Part shown: in pieces, positions 26,080-36,426 of the stretch
Layout of the letters: each line of letters opens with the position of its first letter
How positions within the stretch are numbered: position 1 is the first letter of the stretch
Assembly: GCA_022071945.1 (NCBI GenBank)
Contig: JAJVIN010000016.1
Span: 1-51,200, forward strand
Source: Thermoanaerobaculia bacterium
GTDB lineage: Bacteria > Acidobacteriota > Thermoanaerobaculia > UBA5066
DNA: 51,200 nt
Direction: 5' to 3'
The notes under the pieces: generated by a model
What the model saw: the letters and a program-made list of their open reading frames with translations, nothing else
What the model was told of the DNA's origin: nothing
Databases searched by the model: none
Position numbers and translations under genes: made by a program

Positions 26080-26523
26080 GTGAACCTGAAGGATCTGGAG
26101 GTCTTCAACGACAGCTACGAGCGGTGCTCCGCCTCGCCGGAGTTCGTCGCCCGCTTCTACGAGCTGTTCGTCGCGTCATCGCCGGAAGTCGCGGAGAAGT
26201 TCCGACACACCGACTTCCGCAGGCAGAAGCGCGCTCTCAGGGCCTCTCTCTACCTGATGATGGTGGCCGTCCAGGGTTATCCGGAGGGAGTCGCCCACCT
26301 GGAGCGTATGGCCGATCTGCACGGAGCGGGAGCAGGAAAACTGGACATCGGCCCTCACCTCTACGCGCTCTGGCTCGACTGCCTGTTGCGGGCCGTTCGC
26401 GAGTCGGACCCCTTCTTCGACGATAACGTCGAGCGCGCCTGGAAGGCGGTCCTGACGCCGGGCATCGAGTTCATGAAGGCCCGCTACGAGGGCCGCGAGG
26501 TCGAGCTGCGCGGTCCGGAGTAG
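26080..26523 (+). CDS. Small globin-family haem protein
   Basis: The product is 147 residues, single-domain and all-helical. Features fit a bacterial globin: an A/B-helix FYELFVASSPEVAEKFRHTD, an E-helix stretch RRQKRALRASLYLMMVAVQG, and an F-helix region ERMADLHGAGAGKLDIGPHL where His81 is the likely proximal haem ligand, followed by YALWLDCLLRAV (G helix) and AWKAVLTPGIEFMKARYEG (H helix). It lacks a reductase or signalling domain. The GTG start at 26080 has no clear ribosome-binding site. Role could be NO or O2 handling; no neighbour settles it. The 105-base gap upstream is full of GC-rich GGCCGG repeats. Confidence 0.75.
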   Translation: MNLKDLEVFNDSYERCSASPEFVARFYELFVASSPEVAEKFRHTDFRRQKRALRASLYLMMVAVQGYPEGVAHLERMADLHGAGAGKLDIGPHLYALWLDCLLRAVRESDPFFDDNVERAWKAVLTPGIEFMKARYEGREVELRGPE

Positions 26524-26567
26524 GCCTCTCGAGCGAGATCGCTCTCCCCGAAGCGAGAGAGCCTCAC

Positions 26568-26605
26568 GGAGAAAGAAACGGCCCGGGCGCCTGAGGCCCG
26601 GGCCG
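26568..26605 (-). terminator. Terminator after isocitrate lyase
   Basis: A perfect 10-bp stem CGGCCCGGGC/GCCCGGGCCG (26579-26588 with 26596-26605) with a 7-base loop lies just past the isocitrate lyase stop. Read on the - strand it is followed by TTTCTTTCTCC, a fair T tract. On the + strand there is no T run, so it mainly serves the - strand gene. Confidence 0.8.
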
Positions 26606-26630
26606 CGATGTTCGAGCGGGTAGGTGGGGA

Positions 26631-27917
26631 TCAGTGCGGGTGGAACTGCTCTTCCTCGGTCGAGCCCTTCAGGGCCGCCGTGGAGACCTCGGCTCCGTGC
26701 ACCGTCGTCTGGACGAGGTCGAAGTAGCCGGCGCCGACGAAGCTCTGGTGCTTGATCGCCTTGAAGCCGATCTCGCGCTCCATCGTGAACTCCCTCTCCT
26801 GCAGCTGGACGAAGGCGCTCATTCCCGTCAGGTTGTAGCCGTGCGCGAGCTCGTACATCGAGGAGTTGAGGGTGTGGAAGCCGGCAAGGGTGATGAACTG
26901 GAACTTGTAGCCCATCTCGCCCAGCTGCTCCTGGAAACTCGCGATCTCGGAGTCCGAGAGCTTCCGCTTCCAGTTGAAAGACGGTGAGCAGTTGTAGGCC
27001 AGGATCTTGCCGGGGAACTTCTCGTGGACGCCCTGCGCGAACTCGCGGGCTTCCCCGATGTCGGGGGTCCCCGTCTCGCACCAGACGAGATCGACGTAGG
27101 GGGCGAACGCGACCGCTCGCGCGATGGCGTACTCGATGCCGCCCTTGAGGATGAAGAAGCCGTCCTCGGTCCTCTCCCCGGTGAAGTAGTCGCGGTCGAC
27201 CTTGTCGATGTCGCCACGGATGAGGTTGGCGCCGAGGGAGTCGGTCCGGCCGACGAGAACGGTCGGGACGCCCATCACGTCAGCCGCGAGCCTCGCCGCG
27301 ATCAGCTTCTGGATGAAGTCGTGGATCGGGACGAGGACCTTGCCGCCCATGTGTCCGCACTTCTTCAGCGAGGACAGCTGATCCTCGAGGTGGATCCCGC
27401 CGGCTCCCGCCTCGATCATCGACTTGATCAGCTCGAAGGTGTTGAGCGGTCCGCCGAAGCCCGCCTCGGCGTCGGCGACGATGGGGGCGAAGTAGTAGAT
27501 GTCCCCCTTCCCCTCCATGTGCTGGATCTGGTCGGCCCGCATCAGGGCGTTGTTGACTCTCCGGATCACGTTCGGAACGCTGGTGACGGGGTAGAGACTC
27601 TGATCGGGGTACATCGTGAGGGCATCGTTGGCATCTCCGGCGACCTGCCAGCCGCTCAGGTAGATCGCTTTCAGACCCGCCTGAACCTGCTGAACGGCCT
27701 GGTTGCCCGTCAATGCCCCGAGGGCTCTCACGAACGGTTCGGTGTGAAGGAGGTTCCAGAGACGCTCGGCACCCATCCGGGCGATGGAGTGGTCCAGCTG
27801 GATCGTCCCCCGCAGCTTGTCGACGTCGCGGGGGGTGTAGGGACGGATGATGCCTTTCCAGCGAAGGTCATTGGCCCAGGATCGCTCGAGTTCTGCGATG
27901 GACTGAGTGCGGTACAT
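26631..27917 (-). CDS. aceA: Isocitrate lyase
   Basis: Isocitrate lyase splits isocitrate to succinate and glyoxylate in the glyoxylate shunt, allowing growth on acetate or fatty acids. The start at 27917 ([14 protein letters not shown]) has GAGGAG eight bases upstream; an in-frame ATG at 27950 lacks this. The product is 428 residues, the usual bacterial size. The active-site loop KKCGH is at residues 185-189. Other marks are [33 protein letters not shown] and HLEDQ. No malate synthase is in the window. It is divergent from the TauE/SafE permease. Confidence 0.96.
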   Translation of the reverse strand: MYRTQSIAELERSWANDLRWKGIIRPYTPRDVDKLRGTIQLDHSIARMGAERLWNLLHTEPFVRALGALTGNQAVQQVQAGLKAIYLSGWQVAGDANDALTMYPDQSLYPVTSVPNVIRRVNNALMRADQIQHMEGKGDIYYFAPIVADAEAGFGGPLNTFELIKSMIEAGAGGIHLEDQLSSLKKCGHMGGKVLVPIHDFIQKLIAARLAADVMGVPTVLVGRTDSLGANLIRGDIDKVDRDYFTGERTEDGFFILKGGIEYAIARAVAFAPYVDLVWCETGTPDIGEAREFAQGVHEKFPGKILAYNCSPSFNWKRKLSDSEIASFQEQLGEMGYKFQFITLAGFHTLNSSMYELAHGYNLTGMSAFVQLQEREFTMEREIGFKAIKHQSFVGAGYFDLVQTTVHGAEVSTAALKGSTEEEQFHPH

Positions 27918-28096
27918 GGAGTTACTCCTCTGCAGATCTGTGTCACTCACGACGCCTCTACTTTAATCCCTTTCCGACAGTTTCGGCTCGCAGGGAGTGC
28001 ACTTGCCCGGCGCGAGCGGTCAATTTGGTGTATTTGAGGGGTTTGGAAGAGAAGGACCCTCTCCTAGCCACGTATTGCGGCCATTAAGATAGGTCC

Positions 28097-28864
28097 GTGA
28101 CAGTCGGAGTCGTCCTCGCCCTCCTCCTTTCCTCCCTCGGGGCGGGAGTGATGAACGCAATGGCCGGCGGCGGGACCATCGTGACATTCCCGACCCTCAT
28201 TTTCCTTGGACTTCCCGCCATCGAGGCGAACGCGACGTCGACAGTTGCCCTCCTGCCCGGGGCAGCATCGAGCCTGGCTGGCTACTGGAACGAGGTGTCA
28301 ACGCACAAGCACTGGTTCAGGGTTCTGCTCCTGCCAAGCCTCGCCGGGGGGGCGCTCGGATCAGTGGCCCTGCTCATGACGCCCGAAAAAGTGTTTGCGC
28401 ATCTCGCCCCATTTCTCGTCCTCTTCGCCACCCTCCTCTTCGCGCTTCAGACAGTCAGGGCTCTCCGCGTAAGTGACAGTGAAGTGCATAAACACACGAT
28501 CCCTCTGTCGGGTGCCTGGCTGTATCAGTTCGGAGTCGCCCTCTACGGAGGGTACTTCGGCGCCGGCATCGGGATCCTGATGCTCGTGGTCCTGGGCGCC
28601 ATGGGCCTTCGCGACATCCACGCGATGAACGGACTGAAGAACTTCTTCGGGATGGCGATCAACAGCGTCGCGGCCCTGTACTTCATCGTCCGCGGAGTGG
28701 TTCACTGGCCCGAAGCTGCGGTCATGATCGCGGGGGCGACCCTCGGCGGCTACGCCGGGGCCAGGTTCGCAAGGAAGATCGGCAAGGAGAAGGCCAGGGG
28801 AGCCGTGATCGTCATTGGACTCCTCGTGGCCGTCCTCCTCTACCTCTACCAGAACCGCCGCTGA
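28097..28864 (+). CDS. TauE/SafE family membrane transporter
   Basis: This is a 255-residue protein with about eight hydrophobic segments, the normal size for sulfite/organosulfonate exporter or permease (TauE/SafE) proteins. Family signatures are NAMAGGGTIVTFPTL near the N terminus, then NATSTVALLPGAASSLAGYW, and the repeat GGYFGAGIGILMLVVLGAMG with DIHAMNGLKNFFG. The start is GTG at 28097. Substrates of the family include sulfite, sulfoacetate and taurine, but most members are uncharacterised. It points toward the sulfate-uptake operon that follows in the opposite direction, which may be coincidence. Confidence 0.9.
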   Translation: MTVGVVLALLLSSLGAGVMNAMAGGGTIVTFPTLIFLGLPAIEANATSTVALLPGAASSLAGYWNEVSTHKHWFRVLLLPSLAGGALGSVALLMTPEKVFAHLAPFLVLFATLLFALQTVRALRVSDSEVHKHTIPLSGAWLYQFGVALYGGYFGAGIGILMLVVLGAMGLRDIHAMNGLKNFFGMAINSVAALYFIVRGVVHWPEAAVMIAGATLGGYAGARFARKIGKEKARGAVIVIGLLVAVLLYLYQNRR

Positions 28865-28891
28865 TACCCGCCGGCCTCGAAGGGAGGCGGC

Positions 28892-30778
28892 TCAGCCCGC
28901 TGCCCGGGATCTCTCGGCGGCGGCTTCCTGGTCCTTCAGCTGCAGGGCGTAGAGCCGGGCGTAGAGACCGTCTCTTTCCAGAAGCTCCTGGTGCGTTCCG
29001 CGCTCGCGAATCTCACCATGAGCCAAGACGAGGATCTGGTCCGCTCTCACGATCGTCGAGAGACGGTGGGCCACCACGATCGAGGTCCGGCCCGAAAGGA
29101 GCCGTCCGATCGCGGCCTCGATCTGGTCCTCCGTCTCCGGGTCCACGCTCGATGTCGCCTCGTCGAGGATCAAGATTCTCGGATCGTGGACGAGGGCTCT
29201 GGCAAAGGAGACGAGCTGCTTCTCGCCCACCGACAGGCCCCCGCCCCTCTCCGTCAGCTTGTAGTCGAGGCCCTCTTTGAGCCTCGCGAGGAGCGGGCCG
29301 AGCCCGACCTCGCGGCAGGCGGCCTCGATTTTCTCGCGGGGGATCGAGGCGTCGAAGAAGGAGACGTTCTCGGCGATCGTGCCGGTGAAGAGGAACGTGT
29401 CCTGAAGGACGATGCCGAAGTGCTTCCGGTAGGCCACGGGGTCGAATCTCGTCACGTCGATCCCGTCGACCCGGACCTCGCCGGAGCCCGTCTCGTAGAA
29501 CCGCAAGAGGAGGTTCAGGATGGTGGTCTTGCCCGATCCGGTCGCCCCGACGAGGGCGATCGTCTGACCCGGGCGGGCGGTGAAGGTCACGCCCTTGAGG
29601 ACGTCCTCGCCTTCCTTGTAGCCGAAGTGGACGCCTGTGAGAGCGACTTCACCGCGGAAGGGGTCCGGGACGGGAACCGGGTCTTTCGGCGCGACGATTC
29701 TCGGCTCGGTGTCGAGGAGCTTGAAGATGCGCTCCGAGGACGCCATCGCCGCCTGCAGGATGTTGTACTTCTCCGAGAGATCCATCAGGGGGCGGTAGAA
29801 GCGCTTGGAGTACTGGACGAACGCCACCACGGCCCCGATGGTCATGGAGCCGGTCAGAACCTGGTAGCCCCCGAGCAAGACGATGGCACCCAGCCCGACC
29901 GAGGACAGGAGGTCGAGCGCGGGGTAGAAGACCGCGTAATAGTGAATCGACTTGATGTTCGCGATCCGGTGCTCGTCGTTGACCCTCGCGAACTGGGAAA
30001 GCGCCCGCTCCTGCCGCCTGAAGAGCTGGACGACGGAGATGCCGCTCAGATGCTCCTGCAGAAACGAGTTGACCCGGGCGATCTTCGTCCTCACGTCCCG
30101 GTAGGTGTCGCGAGCGCCCTTCCGGAACCAGTTGGTCACGAAGAACATCGGGATCAAGATCCCGAACGTCACCGTGGCCAGGAGCGGGTTGATGTAGAAG
30201 AGCATGGCGACGATCCCCGCCAGGATCACGACGTCTCCCGTCAGGGCCACGAACCCGGACGTGAAGAGCTCGTTGAGCGCGTCCACGTCCGTCGTCAGCC
30301 GCGTCATGAGTCTCCCGACGGGGGTTTTGTCAAAAAGGGAGATGTCGGCTCTCTGGAGGTGGCCGAAGATCCTCGTCCGAAGGTCGTACATGACTCCCTG
30401 GCCCATCCGGGACGTCCAGGAGACCATCAGCATGGTCAGAAGGAAGGTGGCGGCGACAGAGACGAGGAACAGGGAGGTCATGGCGGCAAGCCCCTGAAGG
30501 CCAGTGACAGGGGCCCCCATTGCCTCCAGGGCTCGGCGGGTCAGCTCGGATGCCCTGTTCTTCTCGCCGCTCCTGGGGGAGAGGATCAGGTCGATCGTGG
30601 CCGCCGTCAAAAGCGGGCCTGCGAGCTGGGTGAACGACTCGAGGAGGAGAAGACACAGAGCGCCGATTCCGTACCACTTGTGGGGCAGGACCAGCGAGAA
30701 GAGCCGCCTGACGAGTCGCGGCTCGAATGCCTTCCCCAGAGCGTCGTCTTCGTGAGCGGGAGTCTCGTTGACCGCCAT
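28892..30778 (-). CDS. ABC exporter half-transporter, consensus-ATPase subunit
   Basis: This 628-residue protein joins a six-helix type I exporter membrane domain (residues ~20-330) to an ATP-binding domain. Walker A is GATGSGKTT, Walker B is LILDEA with the catalytic Glu, and the H-loop is VAHRLSTI. The signature is altered to LSVGEKQ instead of LSGGQ. Its upstream neighbour has the reverse pattern, so the two should form a heterodimer with one active site (this Walker A/B plus the partner's LSGGQ) and one degenerate site. It is the last gene of the Rrf2/sulfate operon, starting three bases after its partner. The substrate is unknown; lipids, peptides or drugs are exported by relatives such as TM287/288. 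Confidence 0.92.
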   Translation of the reverse strand: MAVNETPAHEDDALGKAFEPRLVRRLFSLVLPHKWYGIGALCLLLLESFTQLAGPLLTAATIDLILSPRSGEKNRASELTRRALEAMGAPVTGLQGLAAMTSLFLVSVAATFLLTMLMVSWTSRMGQGVMYDLRTRIFGHLQRADISLFDKTPVGRLMTRLTTDVDALNELFTSGFVALTGDVVILAGIVAMLFYINPLLATVTFGILIPMFFVTNWFRKGARDTYRDVRTKIARVNSFLQEHLSGISVVQLFRRQERALSQFARVNDEHRIANIKSIHYYAVFYPALDLLSSVGLGAIVLLGGYQVLTGSMTIGAVVAFVQYSKRFYRPLMDLSEKYNILQAAMASSERIFKLLDTEPRIVAPKDPVPVPDPFRGEVALTGVHFGYKEGEDVLKGVTFTARPGQTIALVGATGSGKTTILNLLLRFYETGSGEVRVDGIDVTRFDPVAYRKHFGIVLQDTFLFTGTIAENVSFFDASIPREKIEAACREVGLGPLLARLKEGLDYKLTERGGGLSVGEKQLVSFARALVHDPRILILDEATSSVDPETEDQIEAAIGRLLSGRTSIVVAHRLSTIVRADQILVLAHGEIRERGTHQELLERDGLYARLYALQLKDQEAAAERSRAAG

Positions 30779-30781
30779 GTG

Positions 30782-32515
30782 TCAGGCCGCCTCGACTTCT
30801 TCCTCGATCCGCTGCCGTTCGGCGAGTTCCGAGTAGACGCCGCCCCGCGCCAGGAGCTCTTCGTGGGTCCCACTCTCGGCGATCCGTCCGCCGTCCAGAA
30901 CGACGATCCGGTCCGCGTTTCTGAGCGTGGACATCCTGTGGGACACGAGGAGAACGGTCTTCCCGAAAGCGGCCTCCCGCAGACCCGAGAGGATCCGGGC
31001 CTCGGTCTCGGTGTCGACGGACGCGAAGGAGTCGTCCAGGAGCAAGACGGGCGCGTCGCTGATCAGGGCCCGGGCCAGCGCCGTCCTCTGCTTCTGGCCT
31101 CCCGAGAGGGTGATGCCGCGCTCTCCGACCCGGGTGGCCAGGCCGTCGGGGAATCGCTCCAGATCCGGACCCAGACCCGCCGCGAGGGCCGCTGCCTCGA
31201 TTTCGCCGGCCGAGGCATCGGGCCGGCCGAATGCAATGTTGCCGGCCAGGGTTTCCGAGAAGAGGAACGTCTCCTGGGGCACGACCGAGACGAGCCGTCT
31301 GAGGGTGGGCAGCGGGATATCGAGGACGTCGATCCCTCCGAGCTGGATCGCGCCGGGAGGCGGGTCGTCGAGCCGCAGGATGAGAGAGAGGATGGTCGAC
31401 TTCCCCGAGCCGGTCTTCCCGACCAGGGCCACGACCTCTCCAGGCGCGACGCGGAAGGTGGCGCCGGACAGAATCTGGCGTTCTGGGACGTAGCCGAACG
31501 AGAGGCCCCTGACCTCCAGGGAGGGCGACAGGGAGATCGGGGCGTCCTTCTCCTCGGGGAGCGGTGGCACGTCCCAGAGCTCCATCATCCGGTTCCACGA
31601 CGCCGTCCCGCGCTGCCAGAGGTTGACGACCCACCCGAGCGCGATCGCGGGCCAGATGAGTTCCAGCATGTAGAGGTTGAACTCGACGAATCGGGCAATC
31701 GTCAGCTTCCCGGAGAGGATCTGGCGTCCCGCGACGTAGAGGACGAGCGCGAATCCGGCTCCCACGAAGAACTGCAGGAGCGGGAAGTAGAGGGAGTTCA
31801 GCCGGGCGAGCGCCAGGTTTCTCCTCAGGAATTCGCGGTTGCGCTCGGCAAACCGCCTCTCCTCTGTCCCCTCCTTCGCAAAAGCCCTCACGAGCCTCAC
31901 GCCGGAGAAGTTCTCCTGGGCCGAGTTCGAGATCTCGCTGAAGAACTCCTGGATCTCGGTGAAGCGCTTGTGCGTGATCTGGCCCATGACGTTCGTCGCC
32001 AGCGCGATCGCCGGAAAGACCGAGAGGGCGACGAGCGTGAGGGGAGTGGAGACCCTGAACATCAGGAAGATGGCGACCGTGCCCACCACGATCGTGTTCG
32101 CCATCTGCATGACGCCCGGGCCGATCATCATCCTGACAGCGGACAGGTCGTTCACGGCGCGGCTCATCAGGTCCCCGACGCGGTTCTTTCGAAACCAGGG
32201 CGGGGGGAGCCTCAGCAGATGCGCGAAGAGATCCTGACGCATCTCGTACTCGATGTCTCTCGAGGCGCCGATCAGGATCTTCCGGGTGAAGTAGAACGAG
32301 ATCGCGTCCCCGGCGGCCAAAAGGACGATGAAGCCCGACGCGCGAAAGAGCGTGTCGACGGTCACCCCGGTGCGCTCGAGGTCCTCGAAGGCCCGCCTCA
32401 CGAGACCCGGAATGGTGAGGAAAAGGGCAGTTGAAAGAAACAGCGTTCCCACGCCGGCCGCGAAAACGCCCGGCCGGCGAGAGAAGTAGGCGAAGAATCG
32501 ATCCGTCCCCTTCAA
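30782..32515 (-). CDS. ABC exporter half-transporter, degenerate-ATPase subunit
   Basis: This 577-residue type I exporter half has a six-helix membrane domain followed by an ATPase domain with Walker [10 protein letters not shown], signature [15 protein letters not shown] and H-loop VSHRMSTL. Walker B reads LLLDDS, with Asp where the catalytic Glu should be, typical of the inactive half of heterodimeric exporters. The start is a TTG at 32515 overlapping the CysA stop (TTGA) and giving [18 protein letters not shown]. The long open frame continuing upstream is a cysA shadow with no family match. It is coupled to the importer genes by this overlap. Confidence 0.9.
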   Translation of the reverse strand: MKGTDRFFAYFSRRPGVFAAGVGTLFLSTALFLTIPGLVRRAFEDLERTGVTVDTLFRASGFIVLLAAGDAISFYFTRKILIGASRDIEYEMRQDLFAHLLRLPPPWFRKNRVGDLMSRAVNDLSAVRMMIGPGVMQMANTIVVGTVAIFLMFRVSTPLTLVALSVFPAIALATNVMGQITHKRFTEIQEFFSEISNSAQENFSGVRLVRAFAKEGTEERRFAERNREFLRRNLALARLNSLYFPLLQFFVGAGFALVLYVAGRQILSGKLTIARFVEFNLYMLELIWPAIALGWVVNLWQRGTASWNRMMELWDVPPLPEEKDAPISLSPSLEVRGLSFGYVPERQILSGATFRVAPGEVVALVGKTGSGKSTILSLILRLDDPPPGAIQLGGIDVLDIPLPTLRRLVSVVPQETFLFSETLAGNIAFGRPDASAGEIEAAALAAGLGPDLERFPDGLATRVGERGITLSGGQKQRTALARALISDAPVLLLDDSFASVDTETEARILSGLREAAFGKTVLLVSHRMSTLRNADRIVVLDGGRIAESGTHEELLARGGVYSELAERQRIEEEVEAA

Positions 32516-33606
32516 GTTTCGGGTGGCCTTTCCGTCAGAGTTCCGTCCTCGTGACCGGGGAATACTCTCATCTCCGAGGGCATGACAAAGAGGCGGTCGC
32601 CGATCCGGGGGTTCAGGGCCTCGAATCGCTCCCGGGAGAGCTCGACCCTCGTCGAGGGCAGCTCGCCGTCCGAAAGATCGATTCTCACGAGCGCGCCGCT
32701 CGGTGAGACGTGCTTCACGACGGCCCAGAACCCGCTCTTCTGGCCTTCCCCCCGCGCCAGATCGAACCGGTGAGCCCGCACGTACCCCGCGACGGGCACG
32801 GAGGGACGGCCCGCGTGCTCGGGATACTCGATGGCGAGCGGTCCGAAGTGAGCCCGGCCGTCCTCGGCCCGTCCGCGGAAGATCGTCACGTTGCCGAGAA
32901 AGTCCATGACGAAGGCCGATGCCGGTCTCTCGAAGAGGTCTTCCGGCGCTCCAGCTTGCTCCACCCGGCCTTGATTGAGGAGGACGACCCGGTCGGCGAC
33001 CTCCAGAGCTTCCTCCTGATCGTGGGTGACGAAGACGCTCGTCAGCTCGATCTCGTCGTGCAAGCGCCTGAGCCACCTGCGAAGCTCCGTCCTCACGCGC
33101 GTGTCGAGCGAGCCGAACGGTTCATCCAGGAGCAGGACTCTGGGCTCGACCGCCAGCGCCCGGGCCAGAGCCACGCGTTGACGCTGACCACCCGAGAGCT
33201 CGGAGGGATAGCGGTCCTCGAGCCAGTCGAGCTGGACGAGGCGGAGAAGCTCCTTCACGCGAGCGCGGATCTCGTCTCGAGACAGGCGTTCCTTCCTGGG
33301 TTTGACCTTCAGGCCAAAGGCGACGTTCTCGAAGACCGTCATGCGCCTGAACAGGGCGTAGTGCTGAAAGACGAAGCCGACCTGACGCTCCCTCACGTCT
33401 CGCCGTGTGGCGTCCTCCCCGTCGAAGAGGACGTGTCCGGAGTCCGGGTTCTCCAATCCGGCGATGATCCGAAGGAGACTCGTCTTGCCCGATCCGGAGG
33501 GCCCGAGGAGCGCGACGAGCTCGCCCGGATCGACCGTGAGCGAGATCCCCGAGAGGGCCAGAAAAGAGCCAAAGCTCTTGGTGATGCCGCAAGCCTCGAT
33601 CCTCAA
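32512..33606 (-). CDS. cysA: Sulfate ABC transporter ATP-binding protein CysA
   Basis: CysA powers sulfate/thiosulfate import. The TTG at 33606 overlaps the cysW stop (TTGA) with AGAGGGGG upstream, giving 364 residues that begin [20 protein letters not shown]. Walker A is GPSGSGKTS, the signature is [15 protein letters not shown], Walker B is [11 protein letters not shown], and the H-loop is [10 protein letters not shown]. The C-terminal TOBE-like part includes [18 protein letters not shown], as in CysA, and is unlike the phosphate-type PstB. The start before the overlap is shadow coding of cysW. Confidence 0.93.
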   Translation of the reverse strand: MRIEACGITKSFGSFLALSGISLTVDPGELVALLGPSGSGKTSLLRIIAGLENPDSGHVLFDGEDATRRDVRERQVGFVFQHYALFRRMTVFENVAFGLKVKPRKERLSRDEIRARVKELLRLVQLDWLEDRYPSELSGGQRQRVALARALAVEPRVLLLDEPFGSLDTRVRTELRRWLRRLHDEIELTSVFVTHDQEEALEVADRVVLLNQGRVEQAGAPEDLFERPASAFVMDFLGNVTIFRGRAEDGRAHFGPLAIEYPEHAGRPSVPVAGYVRAHRFDLARGEGQKSGFWAVVKHVSPSGALVRIDLSDGELPSTRVELSRERFEALNPRIGDRLFVMPSEMRVFPGHEDGTLTERPPET

Positions 33607-34526
33607 GCGAGCCCCCTCTTCGCGGTGCCAGTGAGGCGTTTCTTCTCGAGAAGAACATGAAGGGCGAGAGAGATCACGGCGAACAGAGAGAGGAGGGAGG
33701 CGACGGCGAAGGCGGGCTGGAACTGGTACTCGTTGTAGAGGATCTCGATATGCAAGGGGAGCGTGTTCGTCTCGCCCCGGATGTGGCCCGACACGACGGA
33801 GACGGCCCCGAACTCGCCGACGGCGCGGGCAGCCGCCAGGAGGCTTCCGTAAAGGAGCGCCCACTTGACGTTCGGAAGCGTCACCCGGAAGAAGATCGGC
33901 CAGAACCCCGCCCCGAGAACCCGCGCGGCTTCCTCTTCCTCGTTGCCCGCCGACTCCATGAGCGGAATGACTTCACGCGCGACGAAGGGAAGGGTGACGA
34001 AGAGCGTGGCCAAGACGACTCCTGGTACGGCAAAGATCACTTTGAGGTTGTGGTCAAAGAGCCACGGGCCGAAGAGACCGGTGCGCCCGTAGAGGAAGAC
34101 GAAGAGCATCCCGGCCACCACCGGAGAGACCGCAAAGGGGAGATCAAGGAGTGTGACGAGAACGCTCCGGCCGGGGAATCTGAACTTCCCGATCGCCCAT
34201 CCCGCCGCGAGACCGAAAAGGACGTTGACGGGGAGAGTCACGGCCACGACCAGCGCGGTCAGCTTCATTGCGGCCACCGTTTCCGGCGAGCGGATCGCGT
34301 CGAGATAGGCACGGACACCCAGCTTCAGGGCCTCGCCGATGACAACGGCAAGCGGCAGGATCAAGAGCCAGCCCATGACGAGGATGGCCGCCAGGATGAG
34401 GCCCCCCCTGACGGCTGCAGCGGATGCAGCCCTGCTTCTCCGCATCCCGGTGGAGTCCGAGGTTTCCCGGCTCTTGCCGCCGGTCGCCTGGACTCTCTGG
34501 AGCGGCTCCCGCGTCGCGTTCATCAC
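33603..34526 (-). CDS. cysW: Sulfate ABC transporter permease CysW
   Basis: CysW is one of two inner-membrane permease subunits of the sulfate importer. The product is 307 residues with six membrane segments after an N-terminal tail of about 40 residues. The cytoplasmic loop contacting CysA is [20 protein letters not shown]. Typical CysW text is [20 protein letters not shown] and RTGLFGPWL. The start is GTG at 34526 (or the adjacent ATG at 34523), overlapping the cysT stop. The longer N-terminal lead than in E. coli is odd but without features. Confidence 0.93.
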   Translation of the reverse strand: MMNATREPLQRVQATGGKSRETSDSTGMRRSRAASAAAVRGGLILAAILVMGWLLILPLAVVIGEALKLGVRAYLDAIRSPETVAAMKLTALVVAVTLPVNVLFGLAAGWAIGKFRFPGRSVLVTLLDLPFAVSPVVAGMLFVFLYGRTGLFGPWLFDHNLKVIFAVPGVVLATLFVTLPFVAREVIPLMESAGNEEEEAARVLGAGFWPIFFRVTLPNVKWALLYGSLLAAARAVGEFGAVSVVSGHIRGETNTLPLHIEILYNEYQFQPAFAVASLLSLFAVISLALHVLLEKKRLTGTAKRGLA

Positions 34527-35413
34527 GCTCCACGCCTTCCCAGACGTTCGGCCCAGCCTTGCAGCCGGTTGATCAGGAAAAGAAGGGCGAACGAGAGGAG
34601 GAGGAGCACTGTGGCGAGGGCGGCGGCCCCCGCGTAGTCGTACTGCTCGAGCTTGGTCATGATCAGAAGCGGCGCGATCTCGGTCTTCATCGGGACGTTT
34701 CCCGCGATGAAGACGACGGATCCGTACTCGCCGAGGCCCCGGGCGAATGCCATCGCGAACCCGGTCAGGAGGGCCGGGAGGATCTCGGGCAGAAGAACTC
34801 TGAAGAATGTCTGCAGCGGGGTCGCTCCCAGGCTCCTGGCGGACTCCTCGACCTCGGGTTCGAGATCCGCCAGGACGGGCTGAATGGTCCTCACGGCGAA
34901 GGGAAACCCGATGAAGACGAGGGCCGCGACGATTCCAAGGGGTGTGTAGGCCACCTCGACCCCGAGCCCCGCCAGCCGTTTCCCGAGGAGCCCGGAAGGG
35001 GCGTAGAGCGTCGTCAACGCTATTCCCGCCACCGATGTGGGGAGCGCAAACGGCAAGTCGACGAGCGCGTCCAGGAGCCTTCGGCCCGGGAACTCGTAGC
35101 GCGTGAGGACCCAGCTGACGAGAAGTCCCGAGACAGAGGCGAGGACGGCGGCCAGGAGTGACGTCGAAAGCGTCAACCGCAGGGAGGCCAGGACTCTCTC
35201 GTCGTGCAGGGTGGCGAAGAGCTTCGGGACCCCTGTCCGTCCCGCGAAGACCAAGAGGGAGGACAGTGGCAAGAGGACGAGGACGCCCGTGATCGCCAGC
35301 GTGAGTCCGAGCGCCGCCTCGAACCCGGGAAGAACACGGGGTCGCGCGGCTTTACTCGCGCCGCGCGCGGCGGCCGGGAACCCGGATTTCGGAGTCCCCT
35401 GGCTCCGCGTCAC
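34523..35413 (-). CDS. cysT: Sulfate ABC transporter permease CysT
   Basis: CysT (CysU) is the partner permease of CysW. The product is 296 residues with a basic N-terminal lead and six membrane segments. Marks are [20 protein letters not shown], the EAA-like loop [20 protein letters not shown] and [16 protein letters not shown], which is typical of sulfate permeases. The GTG start at 35413 overlaps the sbp stop (GTGA). This gives Sbp-CysT-CysW-CysA, the standard order. Confidence 0.93.
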   Translation of the reverse strand: MTRSQGTPKSGFPAAARGASKAARPRVLPGFEAALGLTLAITGVLVLLPLSSLLVFAGRTGVPKLFATLHDERVLASLRLTLSTSLLAAVLASVSGLLVSWVLTRYEFPGRRLLDALVDLPFALPTSVAGIALTTLYAPSGLLGKRLAGLGVEVAYTPLGIVAALVFIGFPFAVRTIQPVLADLEPEVEESARSLGATPLQTFFRVLLPEILPALLTGFAMAFARGLGEYGSVVFIAGNVPMKTEIAPLLIMTKLEQYDYAGAAALATVLLLLSFALLFLINRLQGWAERLGRRGA

Positions 35414-36426
35414 TTCCGCGAGATCTCGTCGAAGATCCCGCCGTCGGCGAAGTGCTTCTTCGTCGCGGCAGCCCAGCCGCCGAAGACCTGATCGATCGTG
35501 AAAAGTCCGGTCTTCGGGAACTTCGCCGCGTACCGCGCCATCACCTCCGGATCACCCGGTCTGAAGTGGTGCCGCGCGGCGAGCTCCTGGCCCTCCTTGC
35601 TGTAGAGGAAGTTCAGGTAGGCCTCGGCCTGAGCGCGGGTCTTGCGTTTCTCGACGACCGCGTCGACGAGAGCGACCGCGGGCTCCGCCAGGATCGACCG
35701 TGGCGGCACGACGATCTCGAGCCCGGAACCGCCCGGCAGCTCTTTCGCCATCAGGGCCTCGTTTTCCCATGCGATCAGGACGTCTCCCATCTTCCGTTCG
35801 ACGAACGTCATGGTGGACCCCCGGGCACCGGTGTCGAGAACGGGTGCGTTCTTGAAGATCGAAGCGAGGAGAGCCTTCGCGTCGGACTCCGTCTTTCCGG
35901 CCTTCAGGGTGGCGCCCCAGGCGGCGAGGTAGTTCCAGCGCGCCCCTCCGGAGGTCTTCGGGTTCGGGGTGATCACCGAGATCCCAGGCCTGGCGAGATC
36001 CGCCCAGTCGTGGATGCCCTTGGGATTCCCATTCCTCACGACGAACACGATGGTCGAGGTGTAGGGCGAGCTGTTTCTCGGGAGCCGCTTCTGCCAGTTC
36101 CTGAAGATCAGGCCCGATTTCTCGGCAATCATGTCGATGTCGTGAGCGAGAGCGAGTGTCACCACGTCAGCCTCCAGGCCGTCGATGACGGACCTCGCCT
36201 GTTTCCCCGACCCGCCGTGTGACTGCCGGATCTCGATTGTCTGTCCCTTTTCCGAGAGCCACTTCTTCTGGAAGGCGAGATTGACGTCCCGGTAGAGCTC
36301 GCGAGTCGGGTCGTAGGAGACGTTCAGCAAGGTGACGGCCGGGTAGGTCTGGGCGAAGGAGGCGCCTGGCGCAATCGCCGTGAGAAGGGCCAGGATGGAG
36401 AAGAGTGTGCGGGGCTTCAGAATCAC
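35410..36426 (-). CDS. sbp: Periplasmic sulfate-binding protein
   Basis: This is the receptor for sulfate or thiosulfate import. The product is 338 residues. A Sec signal peptide ([17 protein letters not shown]) lies at about residues 9-25, with cleavage likely after ASFA. The family signature [17 protein letters not shown], then [20 protein letters not shown] and [16 protein letters not shown], are present. The GTG start at 36426 overlaps the Rrf2 stop (GTGA). Sbp and CysP relatives differ in thiosulfate preference, which I cannot distinguish here. Confidence 0.93.
   Translation of the reverse strand: MILKPRTLFSILALLTAIAPGASFAQTYPAVTLLNVSYDPTRELYRDVNLAFQKKWLSEKGQTIEIRQSHGGSGKQARSVIDGLEADVVTLALAHDIDMIAEKSGLIFRNWQKRLPRNSSPYTSTIVFVVRNGNPKGIHDWADLARPGISVITPNPKTSGGARWNYLAAWGATLKAGKTESDAKALLASIFKNAPVLDTGARGSTMTFVERKMGDVLIAWENEALMAKELPGGSGLEIVVPPRSILAEPAVALVDAVVEKRKTRAQAEAYLNFLYSKEGQELAARHHFRPGDPEVMARYAAKFPKTGLFTIDQVFGGWAAATKKHFADGGIFDEISRK

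Noticed and set aside
27918-28096. Promoter elements in the isocitrate lyase/TauE divergent gap
   Set aside because: TTGACC-like and TAAAGT-like hexamers are present but never at 16-18 base spacing, so none could be assigned.
28991-32434. 1147-codon open frame on the + strand across both ABC exporter genes
   Set aside because: It is antisense to two genes with intact Walker motifs. Its composition is charged and repetitive with no domain.
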